A stretch of 51,155 nucleotides of DNA from Candidatus Paceibacterota bacterium (GCA_028697015.1 JAQVFW010000002.1:69287-120441); one strand, 5' to 3'; positions 15,164 to 24,190 are shown, counted from the stretch's first letter. Notes: generated from the sequence alone by a model not told the origin. Made by a program: numbers and translations.

Positions 15164-16561
15164 TTACAAAGGAAATTCCGACAAATAACTTGGAACGATA
15201 ATCTCACTTTTTATTTTTTCTCTTAAAAAATTAGCAAATTCATTTGACGCTTCTTCTTCTCCGTGAATTATGAATATTTTTTGAGGTTTTTCCTTAAAAT
15301 TATCGATCCATTTAAAAAGATCGCTTTTGTCGGCATGGGCAGAAAATCCTTCAATATTTTCAATATTTGCTTTTACAGAATATTGTTTTCCCAATATTCT
15401 GACGTTTTTTTCTTTTTCTACTATTTCCCTGCCCAGCGTCCCTTTCGCCTGATATCCTACAAAAACAATACTTGATTCTTTTCTTGTTATATTTGATATA
15501 AGGTGATGTTTAATTCTTCCTCCGGTACACATTCCTGAACCTGCCATTATTATGGCAGAACCTTCCATATTATTAATACTTATTGATTGCTCTCTTGTTT
15601 TTGTTAATTTAAGAAGGGGAAAATCAAAAGGCGAATCCCCCTTTTCTATAAGAGAACGGGTATTCTCATCAAAATACTGCAGGTATTTTTTAAAAACTTC
15701 CGTCACGTTTATCGCCATAGGACTATCTACAAAAACAGGAAGAGAAGGAATAACGCCCTCTTTGAAAAACTTGTTCATATAGTATAATATTTCCTGAGCT
15801 CTCTCTAGAGCAAATACCGGTATGACTATATTTCCTCCTTCTTTTGCCGTCCTTCTTATTATCTTCGCAAGTTTGTCTCCTTCTATATCTTCACTCTTAT
15901 GCTCTCTGTTGCCGTAAGTTGATTCCATAAAAACAATGTCCGCTTTCTCAAATAAAGTCGGATCGTTTAAAATCGGCTTGTTCCATCTTCCTATATCTCC
16001 GGAAAATATTATTGTTTTTGTCTTTCCGTTTGACTGCACCTTTAGCTCAATCATTGCGGCGCCAAGTATATGGCCCGCGTCATAAAAAGAAGCGGTAACT
16101 TCATTTGTTACCTCAAATACGGTTTTATACGGATAACCTCTAAGGAGAGGAAAAACCTGTTTGGCGTCCTCTATTGTATACAAAGGAATTTCCGGATGCG
16201 GGCCTTTCCTTCCTTCCTTTTTATGCCTGGACTTTTTTTTAAAAGCGTCTTCTTCTTGTATTTTTCCCGAATCAAGAAGAATTATTTTTACTATTTCAAG
16301 CGTCGGTTCCGTGCAAAATATTTTTCCCTTAAAGCCGTCTTTTACAATTTTAGGCAGATACCCGCAATGGTCCAGATGGCCATGGGTTAAAATTATAGCA
16401 TCAATAGAACTTGGAGAAACAGGAAAATCATCCCAATTTCTGCTTTTAAATTCCCTTTCTTGATAAAGGCCGCAATCTATTAAAATTCTTTTATTTGAAA
16501 CCTCAAGCAAGAATTTTGAACCCGTAACATTTTTCGCGGCTCCTAAAAACTTAATATTCAT
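15164..16561 (-). CDS. MBL-fold beta-CASP ribonuclease (CPSF73/RNase J-like)
   Basis: This 465-residue protein has a metallo-beta-lactamase core with GLYQERE and THGHLDHCGYLPKIV (the HxHxDH zinc site near residue 60), then DAGHILGAAMIEL and SGDIGRWNKPIL. The beta-CASP insertion carries VFVDSPMAINVTEVF and MAGSGMCTGGRIKHHL. It ends with GFSAHADKSDLFKW and IIHGEEEASNEF. This is the prokaryotic YSH1-like subfamily rather than RNase J proper. A role in RNA 5'-end or endonucleolytic processing is inferred. It overlaps the U32 gene by one base (TAATG), implying co-expression. Confidence 0.93.
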   Translation of the reverse strand: MNIKFLGAAKNVTGSKFLLEVSNKRILIDCGLYQEREFKSRNWDDFPVSPSSIDAIILTHGHLDHCGYLPKIVKDGFKGKIFCTEPTLEIVKIILLDSGKIQEEDAFKKKSRHKKEGRKGPHPEIPLYTIEDAKQVFPLLRGYPYKTVFEVTNEVTASFYDAGHILGAAMIELKVQSNGKTKTIIFSGDIGRWNKPILNDPTLFEKADIVFMESTYGNREHKSEDIEGDKLAKIIRRTAKEGGNIVIPVFALERAQEILYYMNKFFKEGVIPSLPVFVDSPMAINVTEVFKKYLQYFDENTRSLIEKGDSPFDFPLLKLTKTREQSISINNMEGSAIIMAGSGMCTGGRIKHHLISNITRKESSIVFVGYQAKGTLGREIVEKEKNVRILGKQYSVKANIENIEGFSAHADKSDLFKWIDNFKEKPQKIFIIHGEEEASNEFANFLREKIKSEIIVPSYLSEFPL

Positions 16562-17760
16562 TATTTTCTTTTTTTTATTTTATAAACTTCGTCGTTTTTA
16601 AAAAATTGAAAAGGAAACTTTATTCCAACTGTCTGTCCCTTTTTTGCAAATTTGACTTTTTTATTCTCTATTTCCATATCAGTAATTTTTATTTTCCCAA
16701 CTCCCGACTTCTTGCCAATTACAATAATCTCCTCTCCGTTTTTAAGATTATTTGACAGTTTAACCGCTCCAACTTTTACCTTGGGATATAAATGAACGAT
16801 TTTTCCCAAAAATTCCTTGTAAGTGTCACTTGCCGAATTTTCAATTTCCGAAAAATCTTTGGGAGTTGGCTTTCCAAGGTAAAAACCAGAAGAAAATCCT
16901 CTGTTATAAACAGATGTTAGCTCTTTCATTAACTTTTGAACTTCATTTTTACTCAAATCATTATCTAGCGCTTTTCTATAAACCTTAACTACAGAATCAA
17001 CATATCTGCTATCCCTGTTTCTTCCTTCTATTTTAAAAGATTTAATTTTTATCTTTTTTAATTCTTCAATAAAAGGAAGAGCGCAGAGGTCTTTTGCCGA
17101 CATTACTCTGCTGTTTTCAAGCTTTAGTTCGTTGCCGTATTTTTCGTCTTTAATAACATAAGATCTTCTACAGGGATGAAAACACTCTCCCCTATTTGCT
17201 GATTTATTAAATAGAAACTGGCTCATAAAGCATCTTCCGGAAATAGAAACGCACATTGCCCCATGGATAAAAACCTCTATTTCAAGCCCTTTTATCTTGC
17301 TTATCTCTTTTATTTGCTTTAAATCTAACTCTCTGGCAAGGACAATTCTCTTTGCTCCCAGTTTTTGATAAAACTTTGCCGTTTCTTTATTGGCAACGCT
17401 TGCCTGGGTTGAAATAAAAAAAGGGACCTTGTATTTCTTGCATAAATTTATTACGGCAAAATCCCAGCAAATTACGGCATCCACCTTGTCTTTTATCTTC
17501 TTTATTAATTTATCCAGCTTTTTTATTTCAGAATCGTAAACAATAGTATTTAAAGTTACGTAAACTTTCGGCTTTTGGGGATACAAATTGCATATTTTTT
17601 TTATCTTTGTAAGGTCAGAAACCTTAAAATTATTCTTTCCAAAACGCATTGAAAAATCATTCAAGCCAAGATAAACAGCGTCTGCTTTTGCCTTGCAAGC
17701 GGCAACAAGAGATGAAAAACTGCCAACCGGAGCCATTAGTTCAAATTTATTCTTTTTCAT
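16561..17760 (-). CDS. U32-family protein (peptidase U32 / tRNA or rRNA hydroxylation type)
   Basis: This 399-residue protein carries the U32 fold. MAPVGSFSSLVAACKAKADAV and YLGLNDFSMR lie at the N-terminus. The signature region IEVFIHGAMCVSISGRCFMSQF leads to NRGECFHPCRRSY, with conserved Cys residues that bind an iron-sulphur cluster in characterised relatives. A C-terminal beta-barrel (VGKIKITDMEI, GQTVGIKFPF) follows. Relatives TrhP and RlhA hydroxylate tRNA and 23S rRNA, and the protease label is historical. The exact substrate is unresolved. It is translationally linked to the beta-CASP nuclease, which would fit an RNA-processing pair. Confidence 0.9.
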   Translation of the reverse strand: MKKNKFELMAPVGSFSSLVAACKAKADAVYLGLNDFSMRFGKNNFKVSDLTKIKKICNLYPQKPKVYVTLNTIVYDSEIKKLDKLIKKIKDKVDAVICWDFAVINLCKKYKVPFFISTQASVANKETAKFYQKLGAKRIVLARELDLKQIKEISKIKGLEIEVFIHGAMCVSISGRCFMSQFLFNKSANRGECFHPCRRSYVIKDEKYGNELKLENSRVMSAKDLCALPFIEELKKIKIKSFKIEGRNRDSRYVDSVVKVYRKALDNDLSKNEVQKLMKELTSVYNRGFSSGFYLGKPTPKDFSEIENSASDTYKEFLGKIVHLYPKVKVGAVKLSNNLKNGEEIIVIGKKSGVGKIKITDMEIENKKVKFAKKGQTVGIKFPFQFFKNDEVYKIKKRK

Positions 17761-17780
17761 TTATTCTTTTTTTATAATAA

Positions 17781-19679
17781 TTAGGCATTAGCATTTCTAT
17801 AATAATCAGAAATAATCTTATTAGACATTTCTACAAGATCGTCATAGCCAGCCCAAGCTCTTTTGTCTTTAACCATATTCATCACGCACTTGTCATCAAA
17901 GCCCAATAATTGCCCTTCTGAAGCCGAAGTATCAGCCTGTCCAATACCATATTTCCTTTGAAATTCATGAATTGCTAAAGTGGGGTCTCCATTATAATAA
18001 ACTATATGTTTTGGTTTTTGCTCCGGGTGCTTTTCAAAATAACGCTCCCAATATTCTTTCGCTGTTATGGTATTTCTTGCCTTTTCCCAATTTGCATTTG
18101 CTGATTTTAGTTTTACATAAGCTGCTTCTTTAGGAGTTAAATTCCCCCAATCAAGCTTGCCGCGAGCTATGAAAGCTCCAATGCCGTCATTTAGAATTTC
18201 TTTTGCAATTCTTGCCGCTGTTTCCTTATCAAAACCAAGTTCTGATATTTCTTGATTAATCACGCTTAAACAAGTCCGTAAGGCCTCTTTTTGCTTCCAA
18301 TAATCTTTTGGCTCTAAACATTTTTTATAGCTTTTTACAATTGAAGATTCTTGATTTAAATTTTCGGCCCATTTAATAAAAGCAGAAATTAGTTTTTCAT
18401 CTTCAATCATAACTCTTTTTTCTTCCCCTTCAACTATTTTCAATTCGGAAGCATATTTTGATCCTGTTTCTTTATCAACCGGAGTATTTTCAGGCAAGAA
18501 AACTATACCAGAATCAGCAGAAATTCCCGTATTATCCAAGGTCGAAGGCCAAATAAATACGTCATTCCATTTTGTTTCGCTTTGAGGTTTGGTAAAATCT
18601 TTTTCCCAACCATTAAAAGCAAAATCATGCTGCGAAGCCAAAACATCAGAGGGGTAAAGGAAAAAAACTTCATTGTTCGATTCTCCGCCATAATAATTGT
18701 CGGCAACAATTTGAGCTGCAAAATGAACAGCAGTTTTATCCGGATAATGAGGGGCAGCTGCCCATGTAAAATTCAACTCTTTGTTTAATCTTTCTTTTGC
18801 CTCTTTCTCTGTTTTCTCTTTTAAAACATGCAATTCAAGGAAATGTCTTACAGCTTCTTTGTCTCTGGCAGATAACCCATTATCCAGTGCTATAGGCGGA
18901 CGAAGCATTTTGCCATCTTCTAGCACTTTTACAAGCCCATTATGAAATTCTTGCAATCCGGCAAAATGATAAACCATCGCGCTATGGTCTCTAAAACCTT
19001 GTCTTGTAACATGCGAAAGAAAATGCGGATTCAATCTGCGCCAAAGGGCAATATATTCTTCCGTTGAAAGTTCTTCTAGTACTTCTTTTTTAAGCAGTTC
19101 TCTTTTCTCGGCATTTGAAAGCGGAATAGTTTCCATTCTTTCGTAATACGCCTCAAGTAATTTTTTGGAATCAGGAATAGTTAACTGTTCCTCTCTAAGT
19201 CTTATTAGTTCAGCCCTATTTTCTTCAGCTTGCCTTGAAAGTTGGTCTATTTCTGCCATTAACAAGTTGACATCTTCTTTTATTTCACCAGTTGCTCTAT
19301 CTTTAATACCGAAAATGCTTTTAATTCGCACCAGAACTTCTTCTGTTTTTTGTTCTAATACAAGAAGTTTTTCTGCTTTTAAGGAATTCAATGTTAAAGA
19401 TTGTTCTTCAATTTGAGCCAAGGTATTTTCTCGTCCCAAGATATTGCTTTGTAAAAATTGGAGTTCTCTTCTTCTGCTGACAGCTTCTGTTGTAATTGTC
19501 TTCCTTTTCTCTTGAGCATGCTTTTTTGATATGACATGAGGATCAAGTAGAGTTTGCTTAATTTGTTCAATGGTCTGTTCTGGCTTTTCTGCTGATTTGA
19601 ATTCATTTGCTGGAATAGAAGTTTCATTCTCTTTCTCTGGATTATTTGAAGTATTAAAGTTTTGTTCTGGAGTTTTCAT
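17781..19679 (-). CDS. Large soluble protein of unknown function with N-terminal coiled coil
   Basis: A 632-residue protein. Residues about 1-60 are polar and disordered (KTPEQNFNTSNNPEKENE). About 60-200 form coiled coil (LIRLREEQLTIP, LNSLKAEKLLVLEQK). The rest looks globular with unusual aromatic-rich stretches such as HFAAQIVADNYYGGESNNEVFFLYPSDVL and KHIVYYNGDPTLAIHEF. There is no signal peptide or transmembrane segment. HDFAFNGWEKDF, DVFIWPSTLD and DSGIVFLPE suggest a mixed alpha/beta domain of enzyme-like character, but no catalytic motif was recognised. It stands alone on the minus strand just upstream of the U32 gene. Confidence 0.75.
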   Translation of the reverse strand: MKTPEQNFNTSNNPEKENETSIPANEFKSAEKPEQTIEQIKQTLLDPHVISKKHAQEKRKTITTEAVSRRRELQFLQSNILGRENTLAQIEEQSLTLNSLKAEKLLVLEQKTEEVLVRIKSIFGIKDRATGEIKEDVNLLMAEIDQLSRQAEENRAELIRLREEQLTIPDSKKLLEAYYERMETIPLSNAEKRELLKKEVLEELSTEEYIALWRRLNPHFLSHVTRQGFRDHSAMVYHFAGLQEFHNGLVKVLEDGKMLRPPIALDNGLSARDKEAVRHFLELHVLKEKTEKEAKERLNKELNFTWAAAPHYPDKTAVHFAAQIVADNYYGGESNNEVFFLYPSDVLASQHDFAFNGWEKDFTKPQSETKWNDVFIWPSTLDNTGISADSGIVFLPENTPVDKETGSKYASELKIVEGEEKRVMIEDEKLISAFIKWAENLNQESSIVKSYKKCLEPKDYWKQKEALRTCLSVINQEISELGFDKETAARIAKEILNDGIGAFIARGKLDWGNLTPKEAAYVKLKSANANWEKARNTITAKEYWERYFEKHPEQKPKHIVYYNGDPTLAIHEFQRKYGIGQADTSASEGQLLGFDDKCVMNMVKDKRAWAGYDDLVEMSNKIISDYYRNANA

Positions 19680-19902
19680 AGGATTTATTTTATTAAATCA
19701 TATTTAAGATTTGTGTTTTGGATAAAGGAATGTTTTTTCAATGCTTTTATTTCTTAAATATACCTTTTAAAAACATTTTAATCAAATAAAAAAACGAGTA
19801 TTAACTCGGTTTTTGGTTTTAGGTTGCTGGTATGAGATTGCTGGGGATAGTAAATAATATTAGAACCTATTCAATTAAAAATTAATAAATTTTAATTTAT
19901 TT
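19680..19902. other. Non-coding gap with terminator and AT-rich sequence
   Basis: This 223-base stretch lies between the small membrane protein (19903) and the start of the 632-residue gene. It holds one hairpin terminator and otherwise AT-rich sequence. No tRNA, additional gene or convincing -35/-10 pair was seen. Confidence 0.5.
19788..19808 (-). terminator. Terminator after the small membrane protein gene
   Basis: On the minus strand CGAGT (19808-19804) and ACTCG (19799-19795) form a stem with loop TAAT, followed by seven T (19794-19788). Confidence 0.7.
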
Positions 19903-20097
19903 TTAGGGTTTTTCTTCTTTTTCACCTATTCCCTTTTTCATATTTTCGACAATTTTTTCTAATAAATTTATTATTTTATTAATTTTCCAATACCAACAAA
20001 GAATCTCTCGACAAACAAAAAAAATAATAATCAAGAAAAAAATAACTATCAAAAACTCTAATGAGAATATAAAATTATAAAAATAATCAAAAATCAT
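19903..20097 (-). CDS. Small single-pass membrane protein
   Basis: A 64-residue protein has one long hydrophobic stretch (residues about 10-32, LEFLIVIFFLIIIFFVCREIL) and then an amphipathic helix (INKIINLLEKIVENMKKG) and a charged tail. This layout (short N-terminus, membrane helix, CWYWKINKI, then a leucine-repeat helix) is seen in many small bacterial proteins of unknown role. It is 28 bases downstream of the coiled-coil membrane protein on the same strand and is followed by a terminator. Confidence 0.6.
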   Translation of the reverse strand: MIFDYFYNFIFSLEFLIVIFFLIIIFFVCREILCWYWKINKIINLLEKIVENMKKGIGEKEEKP

Positions 20098-20125
20098 AAA
20101 TCATATTTTTAAAATATTTAAATTT

Positions 20126-20953
20126 TTAAGATTGAACGCAACCCGGACAAAAGATTGAGTCTGGTTGTTGTAAGGGATGTGCTGGAGGGATATATATACA
20201 CTGACTTCTTTCCCACTTCCAATTTCCTCCCCTATTAAGACACTGGTCTAATTTTATTTCCCATTCTTTTTCTTTATCTAAAATAAAATTAAGAATTTCT
20301 TGAAGTATTTCGAGATCAGACATATTTTTAATTTTACTAACCCTGTGGTTTATGAGAAAATGGTTGTTTTTATAATAATATTCATATCTTACAAAATATC
20401 CATCGTCCCCAATGGAATAAGTAAGCCCGTCTTTTTTTCTAAGTTCAGTTATTATTTTCTTCTTTTCCTTGTCTTCTTCTTGTATTTTTTCCAATCTTTC
20501 TTTTTCTATTTTTTCTATTCTTTCTAATTGTTTTTCATATAATATTCTTTCGGTTAAGTCTGTTAATCTTTTCATTTCTTCTGCTATTTTTTCTAATTTG
20601 CTCTGTTCTTCTTTATCTTCTGATAATGATTTTTCTTGATTTTCTATTTCTTCTATTTTATTGTCTTCATCTTCTCTTTCTATCTCCAATCTGGCTTCTT
20701 CTAATTCTTCTTGAAGCTCAGAAACCTCTTCTGTTTCTTGTATTGCAGGTTCTTCTAATTGTATCTCTTCCGATAATTCTTCAGGCTCTATAGTAATAGG
20801 TTTTTCGGTTCTTCTAAAACCCTCAGAAATACTTGCAGTAAGAGGAGTTAACTTTCCTTGCGTATGCAAAAACACACCAGCTCCTGCAGATGTAATAACA
20901 ACTGAAGTGATAATTCCTATTAATAATGGTATTTGGATAAATCCTTTTTTCAT
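20126..20953 (-). CDS. Signal-anchored coiled-coil protein, CPR-type, unknown
   Basis: This 275-residue protein starts KKGFIQIPLLIGIITSVVIT, an N-terminal anchor of a type often seen in Parcubacteria-like genomes. It is followed by about 120 residues of Glu/Lys-rich predicted coiled coil (EELEEARLEIEREDEDNKIEE onward). The C-terminal part contains DGYFVRYEYYYKNNHFL and a Cys-containing end (CLNRGGNWKWERSQCIYIPP, FCPGCVQS), so it is probably oxidised outside the membrane. No enzymatic motif was seen. Confidence 0.75.
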   Translation of the reverse strand: MKKGFIQIPLLIGIITSVVITSAGAGVFLHTQGKLTPLTASISEGFRRTEKPITIEPEELSEEIQLEEPAIQETEEVSELQEELEEARLEIEREDEDNKIEEIENQEKSLSEDKEEQSKLEKIAEEMKRLTDLTERILYEKQLERIEKIEKERLEKIQEEDKEKKKIITELRKKDGLTYSIGDDGYFVRYEYYYKNNHFLINHRVSKIKNMSDLEILQEILNFILDKEKEWEIKLDQCLNRGGNWKWERSQCIYIPPAHPLQQPDSIFCPGCVQS

Positions 20954-21032
20954 GTTTACTTAGTACCATTATTATACAATATAAATAAACAATTTGCAAT
21001 TATTAAAATTGCATTTAAAAATATTTACAAAT

Positions 21033-21108
21033 TGGCTGCCGGGCTAGGATTCGAACCTAGAAATCTCCTCGTCCAAAGCGAGGCGTGTTACCATTACACC
21101 ACCCGGCA
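21033..21108 (-). tRNA. tRNA-Gln (TTG)
   Basis: On the minus strand the acceptor TGCCGGG pairs with CCCGGCA. The anticodon stem CCTCG/CGAGG encloses CTTTGGA with anticodon TTG. The T-arm is CTAGG TTCGAAT CCTAG. The 3' GCCA (discriminator plus CCA) is encoded. The 5' 15 bases also serve as the last codons of the upstream HTH pseudogene. Confidence 0.95.
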
Positions 21109-21782
21109 ATTATTAAAAATTCCATCTACCCAACCTTGTATTTTTCTGTTTAAATTTGTACTTTTCCTTACGGTAATACTTAATAATCCATAATATTTTT
21201 TCCCAATATTTTTTCGATTCGTGCTAATTTTATTTCTCTTCCAACTCACATTTTTAAAATGTTTTTCCGAAAAACCAACAATTCTTGACCAGTATTTTTT
21301 AACTTCTTTTAATCTATTTTCTGAATTTTCATGCAAGTATACTCTGAAAATAATATCTTTTTTTTTAATTTTACATATTTTGTTAAGCCATTTTAAAAAT
21401 ATTATTACCATTTTTGGGTCAGAATTGCCAAACGTAACTTGACTTGACTTGTCTTTTTCTTTAGATCCTTCTGCCCAATAAAGAGCCGTTCCAATAAGCC
21501 ATAAATCTCTCTGGCTTATTTTTTTGATTTCTTTTTTAGCTTTATCAATAATCAACTTTTTAATATTCAACTTTTCCTGATGACGAGCTTCCCATCCTCG
21601 TTTCATTGCCTTCAATTTTTTTCTGTTAGTTTCTGTCTCTGTCTTTTACTTAAGCCGACATCTCTTAGCCATAAAGAAAGTGTTGATTTTGCAACTGGAA
21701 TTTCTTTTAAAATATCGTTATAAGAAAGGCCTTTTTTTCTTAACTTTATTGCCTTTTCTTTTTCTTTTATTTTTTGGGTCAT
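21094..21782 (-). pseudogene. Frameshifted HTH protein with endonuclease-like C-terminal domain, overlapping tRNA-Gln
   Basis: From the ATG at 21782 the minus strand encodes a helix-turn-helix region (AIKLRKKGLSYNDILKEI, then STLSLWLRDVGLS) that stops after 56 residues. A different frame then continues to 21094 with KRGWEARHQEKLNIKKL, RDLWLIGTALYWAEGSKEKD, FGNSDPKMVIIFLKWL and GWVDGIF. The frames join if the A run (minus strand, 21622-21616) had eight bases instead of seven. The YWAEGSK plus NSDP pattern recurs in an uncharacterised bacterial family that looks LAGLIDADG-like, hence the endonuclease suggestion (inference). The last codons, NCRVV, are read from the first bases of tRNA-Gln. An inverted repeat overlaps its promoter. 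Confidence 0.75.
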
Positions 21783-21784
21783 AA

Positions 21785-21835
21785 AACTACGATATAATAC
21801 TGCTTTATTATATCATCGTAGTTCAAATATTTCAA
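21785..21835 (-). promoter_or_regulatory. Promoter with overlapping 15-bp inverted repeat (candidate autoregulatory operator)
   Basis: On the minus strand TTGAAA (21835-21830), 17 bases, then TATAAT (21812-21807) precede the HTH gene. From 21785 to 21823, AACTACGATATAATA is mirrored by TATTATATCATCGTAGTT with a 3-base insertion, so the repeat covers the -10 and part of the spacer. Repression by the adjacent HTH protein is inferred. Confidence 0.7.
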
Positions 21836-21868
21836 GAATATTTGTCTTTATTTCAACGAACTAAATAT

Positions 21869-22975
21869 TTACTCTTTCGGCAATATAATCTCTATTATTG
21901 CAAGTTCCAAAGGAAGCTGCTGAATGGAAGAATATTTCATTCTATTCTCCGCTTCAAGAAAAAGATTAAGAGCCCTTCTAATATCTTCTTCTTTTAAACC
22001 ATCTGTCTGCTCTTTAATAGCCATTTGTTCTTCTTCTGTCAATCCCGTGATAATCGGATTTGTAATATCCGGATTTATCTTCATTATTAAAGCCTGCCTC
22101 ATATATTGAATAAGAATCTTTAAGAACTCCTGAGGGTCGTACCCTTTTTCAACTATATTTTGAAGATATTTAATTGCTCCTCCGGGATCTTTTTTGACAA
22201 TATATTCGGTAAATTGGCTTGCCATGTTAATATCGGCAATCCCCAGAAGACTCTTAATATCTTCTCTCGTAATCTTTTTCTTTTTTCCGGAAAATGCCAA
22301 AACCTGGTCAAGTAAACTCTCCGCATCCCTTAACGCCCCTCCGGAATTAACGGCAATGATATTAAAAGCATCTTTGTCTATTTCAACTCCTTCTTTCTTT
22401 GAAAGAATCTCCAGCCGTTTTATAAGCTCGTCCATTCTAAGCTTTCTAAAATCAAATCTTTGGCAACGGGAAATGATTGTCGGAATCATCTTGTGAATTT
22501 CAGTCGTAGCAAGAATAAAAACGGCATGAGACGGCGGCTCTTCAAGGGTTTTCAAAAGAGCATTAACTGCTTCTTTTGTTAATTGATGAGCTTCGTCTAT
22601 TATAAAAACCTTGTATTTTTCTTTTGCCGGAGAAAACCTTATCCCTTCCCTAAGATCTCTTATCTCATCTATCCCCCTGTTTGAAGCGGCATCTATCTCA
22701 ATAAGATCAAGAGATCTGTTTTCCGCTATTTCCTTGCAAGAAGGGCAATTATTACAGGGTTCAAACTCCCCTTTCTTCCTATTATGGCAATTTAAGGCCT
22801 TTGCCAAAAGGCGGGCAATAGTCGTTTTTCCGCTTCCCCTTGGGCCCGAAAAAAGATAAGCATGGGAAACGGCCTCTTTCAAAAGGGCGTTTGTTATCGT
22901 TTTTACGACATGCTCCTGGCCTATAAGTTCAGAAAAGCTCTTGGGCCTGTATTTTCTGTAAAGAACGGTTGACAT
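21869..22975 (-). CDS. dnaX: DNA polymerase III gamma subunit (short DnaX)
   Basis: This 368-residue clamp-loader ATPase has MSTVLYRKYRPKSFSELIGQEHVV at the start. Walker A is FSGPRGSGKTT near residue 45. A four-Cys zinc module ends CNNCPSCKEI. Walker B is KVFIIDEAH near 125, the SRC motif is IISRCQRFDFRKL, and domain III runs to LELAIIEIILPKE. It stops where the tau-specific DnaB- and alpha-binding domains would begin, so only a gamma-type product is possible. It lies seven bases after gtrA in the same direction. A frameshift-generated tau is ruled out because no tau-coding sequence follows. Confidence 0.95.
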   Translation of the reverse strand: MSTVLYRKYRPKSFSELIGQEHVVKTITNALLKEAVSHAYLFSGPRGSGKTTIARLLAKALNCHNRKKGEFEPCNNCPSCKEIAENRSLDLIEIDAASNRGIDEIRDLREGIRFSPAKEKYKVFIIDEAHQLTKEAVNALLKTLEEPPSHAVFILATTEIHKMIPTIISRCQRFDFRKLRMDELIKRLEILSKKEGVEIDKDAFNIIAVNSGGALRDAESLLDQVLAFSGKKKKITREDIKSLLGIADINMASQFTEYIVKKDPGGAIKYLQNIVEKGYDPQEFLKILIQYMRQALIMKINPDITNPIITGLTEEEQMAIKEQTDGLKEEDIRRALNLFLEAENRMKYSSIQQLPLELAIIEIILPKE

Positions 22976-22981
22976 AGAATA

Positions 22982-23578
22982 TTATTTCTTAAAGACAAAT
23001 AATTTATAGCCGAAAAAATTCCATAAGAATACGCAAAGAATAGCAATAAAGGCGCCAAAATTACTCCACAGTTCTTCTGAAACCCCAAATTGAGGACCTA
23101 TAGCGTTTACTACAAAAGAAGCAATGGCTACATTTAGAGCAAAACCAATGCCAGCAATTCCCGCAAATTTTCCAAATTCGCTTGTTTTTATAACCCCTGT
23201 TTCCTTTTGCTCAAATGTCCAAAACTTGTTCCAGAAATAGGAATTAACAACGGAACAAAAGAAAGAAAGGGCCTTGAAAAAAGAATATCCGGCTCCGGAA
23301 AATATTGAAGTTGAAAACATCAAAAAGTTCAAAACCCCAAAATCAACAAAAGTATTGAGCGCTCCGACCAAAAGAAACTTCCCTCCCTGATAAAATATTA
23401 AAAACTTCTTTCCTAAAAAAGAAGCGACAAACATTCCTAAAAATACGAGCGGAGAGAAAACAAACGGCAAAGCAAAAAGAAGATTATTTTTTAATCCTGC
23501 GCTCCAAAGAATAACAAGAAAGAATACTCCTATTAAAAAACCGATTATCGGGCTTATTATCTTATCTATTTTTTTCAT
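22982..23578 (-). CDS. GtrA-like membrane protein
   Basis: A 198-residue protein. Two N-terminal hydrophobic helices precede a GtrA domain: FLLVGALNTFVDFGVLNFLMF, SFFKALSFFCSVVNSYFWNKFWTFE, then GKFAGIAGIGFALNVAIASFVV and NFFGYKLFVF. The family (PF04138) is associated with transfer of lipid-linked sugars across the membrane. It overlaps the upstream membrane-protein gene by four bases (ATGA) and runs into dnaX. Confidence 0.9.
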   Translation of the reverse strand: MKKIDKIISPIIGFLIGVFFLVILWSAGLKNNLLFALPFVFSPLVFLGMFVASFLGKKFLIFYQGGKFLLVGALNTFVDFGVLNFLMFSTSIFSGAGYSFFKALSFFCSVVNSYFWNKFWTFEQKETGVIKTSEFGKFAGIAGIGFALNVAIASFVVNAIGPQFGVSEELWSNFGAFIAILCVFLWNFFGYKLFVFKK

Positions 23579-24168
23579 TCTTCCATTATACCTATTTTTT
23601 TAAAAATATGAAATACGTCCTTTCCGTTTTTCTTGCTTTTGTAAAGCAGAAAGACAAAAAGAAAAACCATAATAATTCCCAAAAGCGTTTGCCATCCGAA
23701 ATAGCTCTCAATAGCAATGCCGGCCTTGATTATAAAAAGAACAACAATTCCGGCTATTGCGGCTCCAAGAGAAATAAGGGGAAAGGCCTTTTTAAAAGGA
23801 ATTCCGAAAACAAAAGCGGCAAGCGAGGCGGTCCACACTCCTGTTATCGGCAAAGGAATGGCAACAAAAGTGACAAGAGCTAAAAACCCGTATTTTTTTA
23901 TCCTTGAAGAGTGATTTTTCCTCGTCTTTGAAAAAAGGAAAGAGAAAAACCGGTAAAAAAGAACTGACTTTTTAGAAAGAAAATCAGATATTGGAGAAAG
24001 CAGAAGAAGAATAAAAAAAGCCGGAACAAGATTGCCAAAAAGAGAAATAAAGTAAACAGAAAAAGGGCTAAAATTGTAAGCAATAAGGCCCATCGGAATT
24101 GAAAGGCGCAATTCTCCAACTGGCGTCATTGCCAGTAAAAAGATTTTTATTCCATTTATTATTTCCAT
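23575..24168 (-). CDS. Small multidrug export-like membrane protein (PF06695 type)
   Basis: About 197 residues from the ATG at 24168. Motifs include FLLAMTPVGELRLSIPMGL, ISLFGNLVPAFFILLLL, FVAIPLPITGVWTASLAAFVFGI and GAAIAGIVVLFI, matching the Sm_multidrug_ex family, whose transport role is assumed rather than shown. An in-frame TTG at 24186 would sit at the predicted transcription start, so the ATG 18 bases downstream is preferred. It is the first gene of a unit with gtrA and dnaX. Confidence 0.87.
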   Translation of the reverse strand: MEIINGIKIFLLAMTPVGELRLSIPMGLIAYNFSPFSVYFISLFGNLVPAFFILLLLSPISDFLSKKSVLFYRFFSFLFSKTRKNHSSRIKKYGFLALVTFVAIPLPITGVWTASLAAFVFGIPFKKAFPLISLGAAIAGIVVLFIIKAGIAIESYFGWQTLLGIIMVFLFVFLLYKSKKNGKDVFHIFKKIGIMEE

Positions 24169-24190
24169 TACAGTTTCAAAAAGCAATGGG

